Notes: generated by a model from the sequence alone, not told the origin. Positions 45,792-54,806 are shown, counted from the stretch's first letter. The stretch is DNA of 64,000 nucleotides from Rhodococcus jostii RHA1 (GCF_000014565.1 NC_008268.1:2728001-2792000); one strand, 5' to 3'. Made by a program: numbers and translations.

Positions 45792-46652
45792 CTACGGCGT
45801 CTGCGACTGGCGGGCGAGCCGGCGGTCGTAGTCGGCCCGCCCGACGGGGTCGACGGCAGTGAGCGCCCGCCGGTCGTCGATCAGACGGCGGCCGAGATCG
45901 AGGAGACGCTCCGGGACCACGGCGTCGATCAGATCCCACCCGGCGAGGTAACGGGGCACAGCGGTTTCGGCGCGACGATGGTCGAGCGTTCGGACGATGG
46001 CCTCCGCCACATCCTCCGGGTCGACGGTCGGCATCCCGCCGCCCAGCGGCACACCGGAAGACAGTCCGGTGCGCACCGCGCTGGGAAGGATGGTGCTCAC
46101 ACTGACTCCGGCGGGAGCGAACTCGGCCCGGACGGCGGCGGAGAGTCCCACCGCCCCGAACTTGCTGGCGTTGTAGACGGCCATCCCGGGCACGGGCAGC
46201 TTGCCGGCCATGGATGCGACGTTGACGATGTGACCACGCCCGCGCTCGACCATGCCGGGCAACACCATTCGCATCCCGTGCAGCGGACCCCACACGTTGA
46301 CGTTCATGGTCATCCGGCTGGTTGCGTCGGATTCCTCGAGGAAGCCACCGAGCGGCATGACGCCGGCGTTGTTGACCAGCACGTCGATGCGGTCGCAGTC
46401 CGCCAGCACCGCATCGACGAACCGCCGCCACGACTCCGCGGACGTGACATCGACTGTGTACGCGCGGGCACCGATCTCCGCCGCGGTCTCGTCGGCGACC
46501 GCGCGATCGAGGTCACCGATGCACACGGTTGCGCCCCTGGCCGCGAACAGTTCGGCGGTGGCGCGACCGATGCCCCGCCCTCCCCCGGTCACGACGACGG
46601 CAGCGCCGTCCAGGTCGATCCGGGGATAGTTCCGACCGCCGAAGATGTTCAT
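45792..46652 (-). CDS. short-chain dehydrogenase/reductase
   Basis: NAD(P)-dependent SDR of 286 residues: TGGGRGIGRATAELFAARGA near residue 21, VLVNNAGVMPLGGFLEESD near 90, Ser in IVNVASMAGKLPVPG near 143, and catalytic YNASK near 158. ATG 46652 begins MNIFGGRNYPRIDLDGAAVVV, fitting the family; the longer frame upstream overlaps the monooxygenase gene. It converges on the IclR gene with 2 bp between stops. It does not clearly belong to the amine pathway. Substrate unknown. Confidence 0.87.
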   Translation of the reverse strand: MNIFGGRNYPRIDLDGAAVVVTGGGRGIGRATAELFAARGATVCIGDLDRAVADETAAEIGARAYTVDVTSAESWRRFVDAVLADCDRIDVLVNNAGVMPLGGFLEESDATSRMTMNVNVWGPLHGMRMVLPGMVERGRGHIVNVASMAGKLPVPGMAVYNASKFGAVGLSAAVRAEFAPAGVSVSTILPSAVRTGLSSGVPLGGGMPTVDPEDVAEAIVRTLDHRRAETAVPRYLAGWDLIDAVVPERLLDLGRRLIDDRRALTAVDPVGRADYDRRLARQSQTP

Positions 46653-46728
46653 ATTTCGGAGACTAGCAGTATCTGAGTTACGTCGGTAGCCCGAATCCCT
46701 CCTGGAGATCTCGCTCGACCTGCCGACG

Positions 46729-48087
46729 TCAGGCGCCGACGGCCACTCCGCGCGGTGCGGGAGTGAGACTCGCGCCGCCCAGACCGAGGTGGTCGCGCAA
46801 GGTGCTTCCGGTGTAGTCGGTGCGGAAGAGTCCACGCCGCTGCAACTCGGGAACGACGAGGTCGACGAAGTCGTCGAACGTTCCCGGCGCCTGGGCCGCC
46901 GACAGGATGTACCCGTCCGCCTCCCCGCCGAGGAATCCTTCCTCGATCTGATCGGCGATCTGCGACGCCGTCCCGACGAACTGCGGCAGCAGCACACCCT
47001 GGGCATACAGCTTGCCGATGTCGCGCAACGTGAGGTTGTCCTTGACGCTGAGCCGGCGCGCGACGTCGAACAACCCCTGGGTGCCCGGCACGACGACATC
47101 CTCGATCGGGGCGTCGAGGTCGTACTGCGAGAAGTCGTGATCGGTGTGCACCGACATCGTGATCAGGCCGGAGATGGGGTCGGCGAGTTCGTTGTGGAAC
47201 GCCTGCTTCTCCCGCGCGATCGACTCGGTCTCCCCGACGAACGGCACGAACGACGGGAAGATCTTGATGTCCTCGGGGTTGCGCCCGAAGTTCGATGCAC
47301 GCGACTTCACGTCGTCGTAGTAGGCCTTGCGGCCCTCACTCGTCGGGTCGATCTCGAAGATCGCCTCCGCCCAGCGGGCAGCGAAGTCTTTACCGACCGA
47401 GGAGGACCCGGCCTGGATGATCACGGGACGGCTCTGCGGTGATTGCGGCACCGTCAACGGTCCGCGCGTCTTGAACCACTCGCCCTCGTGGTCGACGGTG
47501 CGCACCTTGTCGGGATCGGCGAACACACCCGACGCCTTGTCCCGCACCAGGGCGTCACGATCCCAGCTCCCCCAGAGCTTGAATGCGACCTCGAGGAATT
47601 CCTGGGCGCGGTCGTACCGCTCGTCGTGACCGAGGTGGTTCTCGATGCCGAAGTTCTGGGCCTCCGCCTGATTGAGCGAGGTGACGACGTTCCAGCCCGC
47701 CCGGCCCCGGGACAGGTGGTCGAGGGTGGCGAAGATCCGCGCCACCTCGTACGGGTGGAAGTAGGTGGTGGACTTGGTGATCGCCAGACCGATCTTCTCG
47801 GTCACGTTGGCCAGGCCAGCCGCCACCAGCGAGGGATCGATGGTCGCCGACGCCTGCGTTCCACTGCTCAGCGGGACACGGATGTCGTTGCCGTATCGAA
47901 CGGGCGTGGCGAGGAGATCGGCGAAGAACAGGAAGTCGAACTTTCCGCGTTCGAGTGTCTGCGCCACGCGCCGGTAGTAATCGGGTCCGAGGTAGTCGGT
48001 CTCCGACGCCGGGTGCCGCCAGGCGGCGTGGGAGTGGGTGACGTGCGAGGCGATGAGGAAGCCGGCGAGGTGTAGTTCACGAGACAT
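46729..48087 (-). CDS. LLM-class flavin-dependent monooxygenase (NtaA/SnaA/DszA family)
   Basis: FMNH2-dependent monooxygenase of 452 residues. Family features include HAAWRHPASETDYLGPDYYRRVAQTLERGKFDFLFFADLL near residues 20-60, HPYEVARIFATLDHLSRGRAGWNVVTS near 110-136, HDERYDRAQEFLEV, and PVIIQAGSSSVGKDFAARWAEAIF near 220. Members act on nitrilotriacetate, EDTA, dibenzothiophene sulfone or sulfonates and need a separate flavin reductase, which is absent from the window. ATG 48087 has AAGGAGCC upstream. It is divergent from the lipase gene across 160 bp. Confidence 0.92.
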   Translation of the reverse strand: MSRELHLAGFLIASHVTHSHAAWRHPASETDYLGPDYYRRVAQTLERGKFDFLFFADLLATPVRYGNDIRVPLSSGTQASATIDPSLVAAGLANVTEKIGLAITKSTTYFHPYEVARIFATLDHLSRGRAGWNVVTSLNQAEAQNFGIENHLGHDERYDRAQEFLEVAFKLWGSWDRDALVRDKASGVFADPDKVRTVDHEGEWFKTRGPLTVPQSPQSRPVIIQAGSSSVGKDFAARWAEAIFEIDPTSEGRKAYYDDVKSRASNFGRNPEDIKIFPSFVPFVGETESIAREKQAFHNELADPISGLITMSVHTDHDFSQYDLDAPIEDVVVPGTQGLFDVARRLSVKDNLTLRDIGKLYAQGVLLPQFVGTASQIADQIEEGFLGGEADGYILSAAQAPGTFDDFVDLVVPELQRRGLFRTDYTGSTLRDHLGLGGASLTPAPRGVAVGA

Positions 48088-48247
48088 GGTGTGGCTCCTT
48101 GATCGGTCGGAAGTCTTAGTTCAGCCTTCAACAACGCGGCGACGGATGTCACCGATTGGACTCAGCGTGACGCGAAGTCCGCGACTTTCGCAGACTCGCA
48201 TGGAGCCGAGTCCGTCGAAGTCAGGTCGATATCCGGTGCACCGCAAT

Positions 48248-49168
48248 ATGATGAGTAATGACGAAAAACCCGCCGGTCCCCCACCATCCGGTCGTCCTCG
48301 AAGCGTTCCCGTGAGGTCGGCGCTGTCGGCGGCCCTCGCCGGGTGCGTGGTGGCGCTCGCACTCCCGTGGTCGCATGTCGCCATTGCCGACGCCGCGCCG
48401 GACTCCGCCATCCGGTACGTCGCGTTGGGTGATTCGCGGGCCACGGGGTCGCCTCACGACCCGCTGTCGATTCGAGACGGGTGCTTCCGCACATCGGACG
48501 CGTACCCGCAGATCGTCGCCGACACTCTGGGCGCGGCATCCTACGTCAGCCGGGCGTGCGCCGGGGCGAAGACCGAAAACATCACGAATACACCACAATT
48601 CACCATCACCGGAGCGCAGCCACCGCAGATCGGGGCACTCCAGCCGGACACGACGCTCGTCACCGTCAGCATCGGGGGAAACGACATCGCGTGGTCGTCC
48701 TTGGTGGAACCCTGCTACACATTCGTCCCGGGACTCGACGCGAACTGTCGCTCCGACGCCACCACTGCCCGGCGCATGAACGACGCCCTCACTGTGCTCG
48801 GCCCGAAGGTGTCCGCCACCCTGGCTGCGATCACCGGGAAGTCCCCCGCCGCAACGGTGCTCGTGGTGGGGCACGGGGGCATCTTCGGCGACCGCGGTTG
48901 CTGGCCCTACATCCCCACGAGCGACGCCGACGCCGCCTTCGTCGTGCAGTTCTTCGTGAAAATGAACGACGTTCTCGCCGACGCGGCGCGGCGCAATGGC
49001 GCGTACTTCGTCGACGTGGCCGCCGCCGCGGTGGGACACGATGCGTGCGCCGGATCCGACCGACGGTGGTTCGAAGGCCTCGTACCCCGATCGTTCACCA
49101 TGCCCCTGCACCCCACCCACGAAGGACTGAGGGCGATGGCGTCGCTCGTCGTCGCGGCCCGTCCATGA
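48248..49168 (+). CDS. secreted SGNH (GDSL) lipase/esterase
   Basis: Exported esterase of 306 residues. A signal peptide (SALSAALAGCVVALALPWSHVAIADAAPD) is followed by block I VALGDSRATGSP near residue 61, the Gly block in ACAGAKTENITNT, block III VSIGGNDIAW near 140, and block V with Asp/His in MPLHPTHEGLRAMASL near 290. Several cysteine pairs (DGCFRT, RACAGA, EPCYTF, ANCRSD, RGCWPY, DACAGS) match the disulfide pattern of Streptomyces scabies-like SGNH lipases. Starts 48248 and 48251 are adjacent ATGs. Located divergently from the monooxygenase. Confidence 0.9.
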   Translation: MMSNDEKPAGPPPSGRPRSVPVRSALSAALAGCVVALALPWSHVAIADAAPDSAIRYVALGDSRATGSPHDPLSIRDGCFRTSDAYPQIVADTLGAASYVSRACAGAKTENITNTPQFTITGAQPPQIGALQPDTTLVTVSIGGNDIAWSSLVEPCYTFVPGLDANCRSDATTARRMNDALTVLGPKVSATLAAITGKSPAATVLVVGHGGIFGDRGCWPYIPTSDADAAFVVQFFVKMNDVLADAARRNGAYFVDVAAAAVGHDACAGSDRRWFEGLVPRSFTMPLHPTHEGLRAMASLVVAARP

Positions 49169-49391
49169 CCTGCATCGCGGAAACCGGCTTCCACCGGCTC
49201 CCGCACCCCGCACTGCTGGACATCCGACCCGGTGGCGCAGGCGAGTGGTCGTCCGGTATACCTTTGAAACAGGCCGTCCGGTTTGTTACTGGAAACGCCC
49301 GTAACCGATACCGACGCTCACACGAAGAACATCGATATCTGTTTCCCGACACGTGGCCCTGTTCCACGAGCCGGGAACGGAAGGAACGCAG

Positions 49392-49697
49392 TTGCTGTTG
49401 GCAGAAACGTCACGAACACCGGCCCCCGAGGCCGCACCCGATGCCGAGGACTGGCGCGAGCTGGCCTCATGCCGCGGAGTCGCATCGTCGGTGTTCTTCT
49501 CCCCCGACGGCGAGCGCGGTCATGCCCGCGCCCGTCGCGAAGCGAACGCCCAGCAGATCTGCCAGGACTGCCCTGTGCTCACCCAGTGCCGCGACCATGC
49601 CCTGGCAGCCGACGAACCGTACGGAATCTGGGGCGGGATGACCGAAGCCGACCGTAGGCGGCACGCCCGACGACTCCGTTCCGGCGGGCGCCGTTGA
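49392..49697 (+). CDS. WhiB-family iron-sulfur transcription factor
   Basis: Actinobacterial [4Fe-4S] regulator. The four cluster cysteines are in ELASCRGVASSVFFSPDG and ICQDCPVLTQC (CxxCxxxxxC), followed by the GIWGGMTEADRRR turn and an Arg-rich C-terminus for DNA contact. TTG 49392 was chosen because GGAAGGA lies 6-7 bp upstream, giving 101 residues; GTG 49353 would give 114. The GC-rich upstream region holds an inverted GTTAC/GTAAC pair at 49285-49305. It converges on the PadR gene. Which WhiB subclass it is cannot be decided by eye. Confidence 0.9.
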   Translation: MLLAETSRTPAPEAAPDAEDWRELASCRGVASSVFFSPDGERGHARARREANAQQICQDCPVLTQCRDHALAADEPYGIWGGMTEADRRRHARRLRSGGRR

Positions 49698-49718
49698 CCG
49701 CTTGCTCCTCTCCGCGGA

Positions 49719-50261
49719 TCAGCGTGCCTCCAGCTTGTCGATGTCGGCGAGCACTTTCTTGTGCCAGGCGATCTCGGTCTGGATGCGCATCTTGGCGTGG
49801 GCGACGATGAGATCGTCCGCCGCACTCTGGTCGGGCCATCGGCGATCGAGCTGGTGATCGAACTGCAGCTCGCGTGCCGCGAGGACCGCGATGCGGTCCT
49901 CGACGTAGCCGCGAAGCACCCCTCGGTCGAGATCTTCGCTCACAGCCAGTGCGAGGTCGACGGGGTCCGGTTTGAGTTCGAACTCGGTGAACGCCTCGTC
50001 GCGAAGCGCTCGTAGTTCCCTGGCGCCTTCCGCCGTGATCTCGTACACGGTTCTCGCGGGCAGCGCACCGTCCTGCTCTGTCCGCAACGGCCGGATCAGA
50101 CCCTCGTCCGCGAGCCGATGCAACGCACCGTAGAGCGACCCGGGCTTCACCTGTGACCACAGTTCGGCTCGATCCAGACGCGCGTCTCGACGCAGTTGGT
50201 GACCGTGCATGGGTCCCCGCTTGGCGAGAGCGCCGAGGACGAACAGCCGCGTGGGATTCAT
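49719..50261 (-). CDS. PadR-family transcriptional regulator
   Basis: The 180-residue protein has the PadR winged helix at its start ([58 protein letters not shown]) and a C-terminal helical dimerisation domain (about 95-178, ending [16 protein letters not shown]). ATG 50261 puts the wing at residue 2, typical for the family; the open frame runs further upstream to 50426 over the deformylase gene. The 46-bp divergent gap to the deformylase holds a perfect palindrome, so it probably represses both genes. Confidence 0.9.
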   Translation of the reverse strand: MNPTRLFVLGALAKRGPMHGHQLRRDARLDRAELWSQVKPGSLYGALHRLADEGLIRPLRTEQDGALPARTVYEITAEGARELRALRDEAFTEFELKPDPVDLALAVSEDLDRGVLRGYVEDRIAVLAARELQFDHQLDRRWPDQSAADDLIVAHAKMRIQTEIAWHKKVLADIDKLEAR

Positions 50262-50279
50262 GCCATCAGTTCTACTGGA

Positions 50280-50297
50280 GTACTCATATTTGAGTAC
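50280..50297. promoter_or_regulatory. PadR operator candidate
   Basis: GTACTCATATTTGAGTAC has perfect 7-bp arms (GTACTCA/TGAGTAC) around 4 bp and fills most of the 46-bp gap between the divergent PadR and peptide deformylase genes. Any protein bound here would cover both promoters. Confidence 0.65.
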
Positions 50298-50307
50298 CCT
50301 CTTTCGC

Positions 50308-50874
50308 ATGGCTATTCGACCGATCCTCATTGCCGGAGACACCAGACTGACCACACCAGCGGTGACGGTCACCGCGTTCGACAGCGAACTCGCCGCCTTC
50401 GTCGACGACCTGCACGAGACCAACACCGCCGCTCACGGGGCCGGACTGGCCGCCAACCAAGTCGGAGACCCGAGAGCGATCTTCGTGTACGACCTGATCG
50501 ACGACGCCCGACGGCATCGAGGGCACGTCATCAATCCGGTACTCGAGACTTCGCCTCGGCCCGAGACCATGCCCGACCCGGACGACCTCGAGGGATGCCT
50601 TTCCGTTCCGGGCGAGCGTTACCCGACGGGCCGAGCCGACTGGGCGCGAGTGGTCGGCGTGGACGTCGACAACAAACCGATCTCCGTCGAGGGCACCGGC
50701 TATCTGGCCCGCTGCCTGCAGCACGAAACCGATCATCTCGCGGGGCACCTCTACCTCGACCGGCTCATCGGACGCAATCACCGGGCAGCCCGCAAGATGA
50801 TCAAACAGCGTCAGTGGACCGACACCGGCAATACGTGGGTGCCCGGCGCGGACCGTGATCCCTTCGGCTGGTGA
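50308..50874 (+). CDS. def: peptide deformylase
   Basis: Removes the formyl group from N-terminal Met. The 188-residue enzyme has all three motifs: [10 protein letters not shown] near residue 50, EGCLSVPG near 95, and the metal site [12 protein letters not shown] near 137. ATG 50308 ([11 protein letters not shown]) is used; the open frame to 50209 overlaps the divergent PadR gene. Control by a PadR regulator, rather than location in the fmt operon, suggests an accessory deformylase induced by a signal such as an inhibitor. This is inference. Confidence 0.93.
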   Translation: MAIRPILIAGDTRLTTPAVTVTAFDSELAAFVDDLHETNTAAHGAGLAANQVGDPRAIFVYDLIDDARRHRGHVINPVLETSPRPETMPDPDDLEGCLSVPGERYPTGRADWARVVGVDVDNKPISVEGTGYLARCLQHETDHLAGHLYLDRLIGRNHRAARKMIKQRQWTDTGNTWVPGADRDPFGW

Positions 50875-50899
50875 CCGGCGGTCCACACCAACCAGTACG

Positions 50900-51010
50900 C
50901 CCCGAAGTCGTTGGCGCAGAGTCTGTTCAACGGCGATGTCGCGAATACCCTGGTCGAGTTCCTCGTGATTGTCGCCGTAGACCCTGTGCGGTGCTCCGGG
51001 ATACACCTCC
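50900..51010 (-). pseudogene. possible remnant of an alpha/beta-hydrolase C-terminus
   Basis: The minus strand reads EVYPGAPHRVYGDNHEELDQGIRDIA, close to the final YPGAPHG...H..L..DL segment of haloperoxidase-like alpha/beta hydrolases, including the catalytic His in GAPH. No nucleophile or N-terminal part is present nearby, and the region lies between the deformylase and the small secreted protein. It is best read as a decayed gene fragment; chance similarity cannot be excluded. Confidence 0.35.
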
Positions 51011-51011
51011 G

Positions 51012-51302
51012 CTAGAACCCACCGTGACCGAAGTGACCGAAGCCCCCGAATTCGCCGAACCCTCCGTGGAAAGGCCCCACATCCCCCCGTCCGGGTCCGA
51101 AAGGACCTGTCGCTCCCGGCCAGCCCCACGGGAAGCCCGAATTCGGAACGTCCGTCACGGGACCTGCATCCGGCACGACGCGAGCAGCAGGTGTAGCCAC
51201 TCCATTGGGTACTGTTGCGGCGGTAGCGGTTCCGGCACCGAGGGCGATCAGCGGTGCGATTGCAGCGACGGCTACCGACGCGCGGATTGCGAACTTGTTC
51301 AT
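51012..51302 (-). CDS. small secreted Gly/Phe/His-rich protein
   Basis: Ninety-six residues with a signal peptide (NKFAIRASVAVAAIAPLIALGAGTATAATVP). The mature part is Pro/Gly-rich and ends in repeats of Gly with Phe and His (GPFHGGFGEFGGFGHFGHGGF). There are no cysteines. ATG 51302 was chosen because GAAGGTGAG lies 5 bp upstream and it starts exactly at the signal peptide. I recognise no family; composition suggests a flexible cell-envelope or metal-binding peptide. Confidence 0.7.
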   Translation of the reverse strand: MNKFAIRASVAVAAIAPLIALGAGTATAATVPNGVATPAARVVPDAGPVTDVPNSGFPWGWPGATGPFGPGRGDVGPFHGGFGEFGGFGHFGHGGF

Positions 51303-51650
51303 TGTTCTCACCTTCATTTTCTTTCTGTGCTGCACCGACTTGCGGGGAGCAGGTGATGGGTTGATGATCGAACGACCATTGATGTAAATCGTCGCGGAAA
51401 CGGTGCCCGTCGTCGCCACTGCCAGCAGGAGCTTGCGGGTGCAACCAGCTGCAATCTCGGTATTCCAGGTAGCTGCAATTCCATGACTGTTCGGTGTGTG
51501 CAAGCCGGCGTCATGGCGTGTCGGGCCGGGAGCCGATGAAGTATTCTCGAAGTCGGTCACTCCGACGGTGATCGGGCGTTTTTCTCACAAACGGGGACAC
51601 TCGGGGTCGACGATGGCCGAATTCCAGGCGGAAGTCCGGAGAGCGGTCCG
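51303..51650. other. intergenic region without a supported gene
   Basis: These 348 bp separate the small secreted protein (minus) and the response regulator (plus) and must hold both promoters. No strong palindrome, RNA gene or credible small ORF is visible; the minus-strand frame extends upstream only as a non-signal, low-quality sequence. Confidence 0.5.
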
Positions 51651-52307
51651 GTGACGACACGGCTGCGCGTGATCCTGGCCGAAGACGACGTCCTGCTCCG
51701 CGAGGGTGTGGCGAGCCTGCTCACCCGCTCCGGCTTCGACGTCCTGGAACAGGCAGGCGACGCAACCACACTCCTCGACCTGGTCCGGGAGCGAGCGCCC
51801 GACCTGGTGATGGTCGATATCCGAATGCCCCCGACCCACACCACCGAAGGCCTCGACGCAGCCCGGGCGATCCGCGACGAGTTCCCCGAAGTCGGCATCC
51901 TGGTCCTGTCGGCGCACGCCGACGTCGAACACGCGATGGAGCTACTGGCCAGCGGCCGGGGAATCGGCTACCTGCTCAAGAGCCGCATCACCGACGTGGA
52001 CGATTTCATCGATACTCTCCAGCGCATCGCCGCGGGGGCCTCCGTCGTCGACCCTGCGCTGGTGCAGGAGTTGGTTTCCGCCCGCAGGCGCAACGACCCG
52101 CTCGCCGCACTCAGTGCGCGGGAGCGGGAGGTACTGGCCCTCATGGCGGAAGGACGTTCCAATGCCGGCATCGCTCGCCGGCTGTGGGTCACCGAAGGCA
52201 CCGTCGAGAAACACGTACGCAGCATCCTCACCAAACTGAACCTCCCGGAGACCGGCGACGATCACCGACGAGTACTCGCGGTCGTCACCTTCCTCGAGGC
52301 CCGCTGA
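51651..52307 (+). CDS. NarL/FixJ-type response regulator
   Basis: The 218-residue regulator has a receiver domain (RVILAEDDVLLREGVASLL; phospho-acceptor Asp in LVMVDIRMPP near residue 55; VLSAHAD; YLLKSRITD) and a C-terminal LuxR HTH (LSAREREVLALMAEGRSNAGIARRLWVTEGTVEKHVRSILTKLNL). The start is GTG 51651. Its 3' end overlaps the convergent orphan receiver gene by 23 bp. The histidine kinase at 52774-54315 is the likely partner although it is on the other strand. Confidence 0.92.
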   Translation: MTTRLRVILAEDDVLLREGVASLLTRSGFDVLEQAGDATTLLDLVRERAPDLVMVDIRMPPTHTTEGLDAARAIRDEFPEVGILVLSAHADVEHAMELLASGRGIGYLLKSRITDVDDFIDTLQRIAAGASVVDPALVQELVSARRRNDPLAALSAREREVLALMAEGRSNAGIARRLWVTEGTVEKHVRSILTKLNLPETGDDHRRVLAVVTFLEAR

Positions 52308-52737
52308 CCGGGGCCACCCGCTCCCCTTCGGTTCCGTCACCGGCGCGGAGCACGTCCCGGATCGCGTCAGACGACAGATCGGACTTCGACACGAAGCCCA
52401 CCGCGGGGCTCCCGGAGATCAACTCCGCCAGGTCCTGCTCGGCGTGGGTGGAAATCAGGATCACCGCTGACGGGTGCGCCCGGTCGTCGAGCCGCTGGGC
52501 GAGGTCGAATCCGCTCTCCGCGCCGAGTTCGACGTCGACCAGAATGACGTCGGGGTGTAACTCCGCAGCCGCCCGGACCGCGTCGGCGGTGTTCGACGCC
52601 GTGCCGACGACCGTGATGTCCTGCTGCTCGAGCAGTCGCCGGGCAGTATCCGAGAAACGTGGGCTGTCGTCGACGATCAGGCACCGTAGACGACCGAGTT
52701 GCAACACCATGAGTTCCATGGTCGACCCGGTACTCAC
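52285..52737 (-). CDS. stand-alone receiver-domain protein
   Basis: The 150-residue protein consists of a single receiver: RCLIVDDSPRFSDTARRLLEQQ, phospho-acceptor Asp in VILVDVELGAESG near residue 66, Ser/Thr in ILISTHAEQD and Lys in GFVSKSDLS. There is no output domain. It starts 36 bp after the histidine kinase gene, so both are probably one transcript. It could be a phosphate sink or act through protein contacts. The 23-bp overlap with the NarL-type gene lies at their 3' ends. Confidence 0.87.
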   Translation of the reverse strand: MSTGSTMELMVLQLGRLRCLIVDDSPRFSDTARRLLEQQDITVVGTASNTADAVRAAAELHPDVILVDVELGAESGFDLAQRLDDRAHPSAVILISTHAEQDLAELISGSPAVGFVSKSDLSSDAIRDVLRAGDGTEGERVAPVSGPRGR

Positions 52738-52773
52738 CGGTACGCATTCCCGCTAACAGGAAGATCTCCTCGG

Positions 52774-54315
52774 TCACTCGCCGACCACCGGGATGGTGAT
52801 GTCCAGCGTGGTCCCGTGACCTGGTGGACTCGTGATCCGCATGTGGCCGCCGAGTGCCTCGACACGGTCGTGCAGTCCGATGAGCCCGGAGCCCGCACCG
52901 GACGAGGCGCCGCCGACGCCGTCGTCCCCGATCACCAGGTGCAGAGTGCCGTCCTCCGCCCGCAGGGACACGGCCACCTCGGAGGCGCGGGCGTGCTTGG
53001 CGGCATTGGTGAGCGCCTCGGCGACCACATAGTAGGCGGCCACCTCGACCGATTCGGTGAACCGGCCCTCGAGCGCGACATCGAGAGCAACGGGGACCGC
53101 CGAACGACGGGCCAGCGTCCGCACCGCCGATCCCAGCCCGCCCTTCGACAGGATCGCCGGATGGATTCCGTGCGAGAGCTCTCGCAGATCCTCCGACACG
53201 CCCGTGAGCCCCGACGCGATGGCCGACAACTGCTCCCTCACGTCCACCCACTCGGCCGGCACCGACGCCTCCGCCATACGCACCTCCAGTCCCAGCGACA
53301 CCAGCCGCTGCTGGGCCCCGTCGTGCAGATCGCGTTCCAGGCGGCGCCGCGCGTCGTCGGCGGCCGCGACGATCCTGGCCCGCGACGCGATCAGTTCGGC
53401 ACGGGTTGCCGCATTGGCGACCGCGGTCGCGACGAGATCGGCGAAATCACCGAGTCGGGTCTGGGTGTCCGCGGGCAGCGGCACGGTGCGCCGCGATCCG
53501 ACGATCGCCGCGCCCCACACCCGTCCGTCCACGACGATCGGGACTCCCACGATCGATCCGAAGCCCTCGGCACGAATGCGCGTCGCGACTGCCCCACCGA
53601 CGTGTGCGTGGTTGTCGATCCTGGCGCCGTGGCCGGTGCGCAATACGATCGCCCCGACGTCGTCGCCCTCCGTCGAGATCGTGTCTCCGGTGACGGGCAT
53701 CCGACTTTCCCCCGGCTCGTATCGAACGGCGACCAATGTCCCGGTTCCGTCTCCCTCGTAGCGAAGCAACACGGCGTCGACCACATGCAGCCACAGCGCG
53801 AGTTCTTCGGCCACCGCTGTGAACACCTCTGTCGGGCTCACACCACGCGCTGCCAATGTTGCCACTCGGCGTAGCGCGGCCTGGTGTTCAGCGAGGATCG
53901 CGAGTTCGTCCCGGCTCGCCTCTGCCTCTCGGCGCCGCAATACCGCTTCCGCTGTGCGCAATCTGGCCTGTCCCGCCATGAGGTTGGCTACGAGTGCGAC
54001 GGGCAGGAAGACCACGACGGCCACCCAGTCGCTCGCTTTGGCCGGAACGAGGGTGCCCTCCACCTGGAGGTGGAAGTAGACATAGACGAGTGCGCTCACC
54101 AGCGTCGTCATCACCGACAGCGCGAATCCCCACCGGGCCGAGACCACCAGGACTCCGAGCAGGAACACCGCACCGAATGCATTATGCGGCGCGACCTTGT
54201 CGAGTTGATGCACCACAACGGTTTCCACGGTGATCACGGTGGCGGCGACCACGATCCCCAGCCACAACGGCGGGGTGGTCGGGCGCACCAGGAGAGATAT
54301 CAGACGTGCAGGCAT
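52774..54315 (-). CDS. membrane sensor histidine kinase with GAF domain (HisKA_3)
   Basis: NarL-type sensor kinase. The N-terminal membrane part (DUF4118-like; WLGIVVAATVITVETVVVH, FGAVFLLGVLVVSARWGFALSVM, and a helix near WVAVVVFLPVALVANLMAG) is followed by a GAF-like domain (VRYEPGESRMPVTGDTIS...GVPIVVDGRVWGAAIVGS), HisKA_3 with phospho-His in RRLERDLHDGAQQRL, and a HATPase domain (VVAEALTNAAKHA; IGDDGVGGAS; GLIGLHDRVEALGG). The start is uncertain: ATG 54315 begins at the conserved region, while 54408 or 54486 would add a basic N-terminus. The orphan receiver follows in the same direction. Confidence 0.9.
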   Translation of the reverse strand: MPARLISLLVRPTTPPLWLGIVVAATVITVETVVVHQLDKVAPHNAFGAVFLLGVLVVSARWGFALSVMTTLVSALVYVYFHLQVEGTLVPAKASDWVAVVVFLPVALVANLMAGQARLRTAEAVLRRREAEASRDELAILAEHQAALRRVATLAARGVSPTEVFTAVAEELALWLHVVDAVLLRYEGDGTGTLVAVRYEPGESRMPVTGDTISTEGDDVGAIVLRTGHGARIDNHAHVGGAVATRIRAEGFGSIVGVPIVVDGRVWGAAIVGSRRTVPLPADTQTRLGDFADLVATAVANAATRAELIASRARIVAAADDARRRLERDLHDGAQQRLVSLGLEVRMAEASVPAEWVDVREQLSAIASGLTGVSEDLRELSHGIHPAILSKGGLGSAVRTLARRSAVPVALDVALEGRFTESVEVAAYYVVAEALTNAAKHARASEVAVSLRAEDGTLHLVIGDDGVGGASSGAGSGLIGLHDRVEALGGHMRITSPPGHGTTLDITIPVVGE

Positions 54316-54572
54316 CTGGTGCGCGTCCGCATCGAAAACCGCTCGTGGGGACGCTGCGCCGCGCCGGGCCAGCGCTCCGATTGACCGCCGTGACCACTGT
54401 CGCGTCATCGTGCATGCTCGGATCAGTCGTGGAGTTCTCGGACAGACCTCGATGAGCATCATATCGAGCTGCCGGTCCGGTCTCATCCGATCGAGTTCCC
54501 GTCACTCGGCTGACACCCGCCGATGTCGCTACGCTGGGCCTAGGCCGATGCAGTAGACCTTGGGAGGAAGCG

Positions 54573-54806
54573 GTGGTAGCCGTACAGATACAGGTGGGCG
54601 ATCTGGTGCAGGCGTCCGGTCACGCCGGTCCCTGGCTGGTGGTCGAGGTCAGCAAGGGCATGGCGTCGCTGCAGCATCCCGACGGACATCGGCTCTCGGT
54701 TCGGACGACCACCCTGTCCGTGGTGCACAAGGCGACGAGCCCGGCAGGCGAGGTCGAACCGGCCGACCGGGAACAGCCGGGTGAGGCCCCCACCCTCTTC
54801 GACTAG
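54573..54806 (+). CDS. small conserved hypothetical protein
   Basis: Seventy-seven residues: a small beta-rich protein (VQIQVGDLVQASGHAGPWLVVEVSKGMASLQHPDGHRLSVRTTTLSVV) with an acidic C-terminal tail. The pattern of alternating strands suggests an SH3-like or small barrel fold, but no family is recognised. GGGAGG lies upstream of the GTG start. It overlaps the convergent hypothetical gene by 4 bp. Confidence 0.65.
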   Translation: MVAVQIQVGDLVQASGHAGPWLVVEVSKGMASLQHPDGHRLSVRTTTLSVVHKATSPAGEVEPADREQPGEAPTLFD

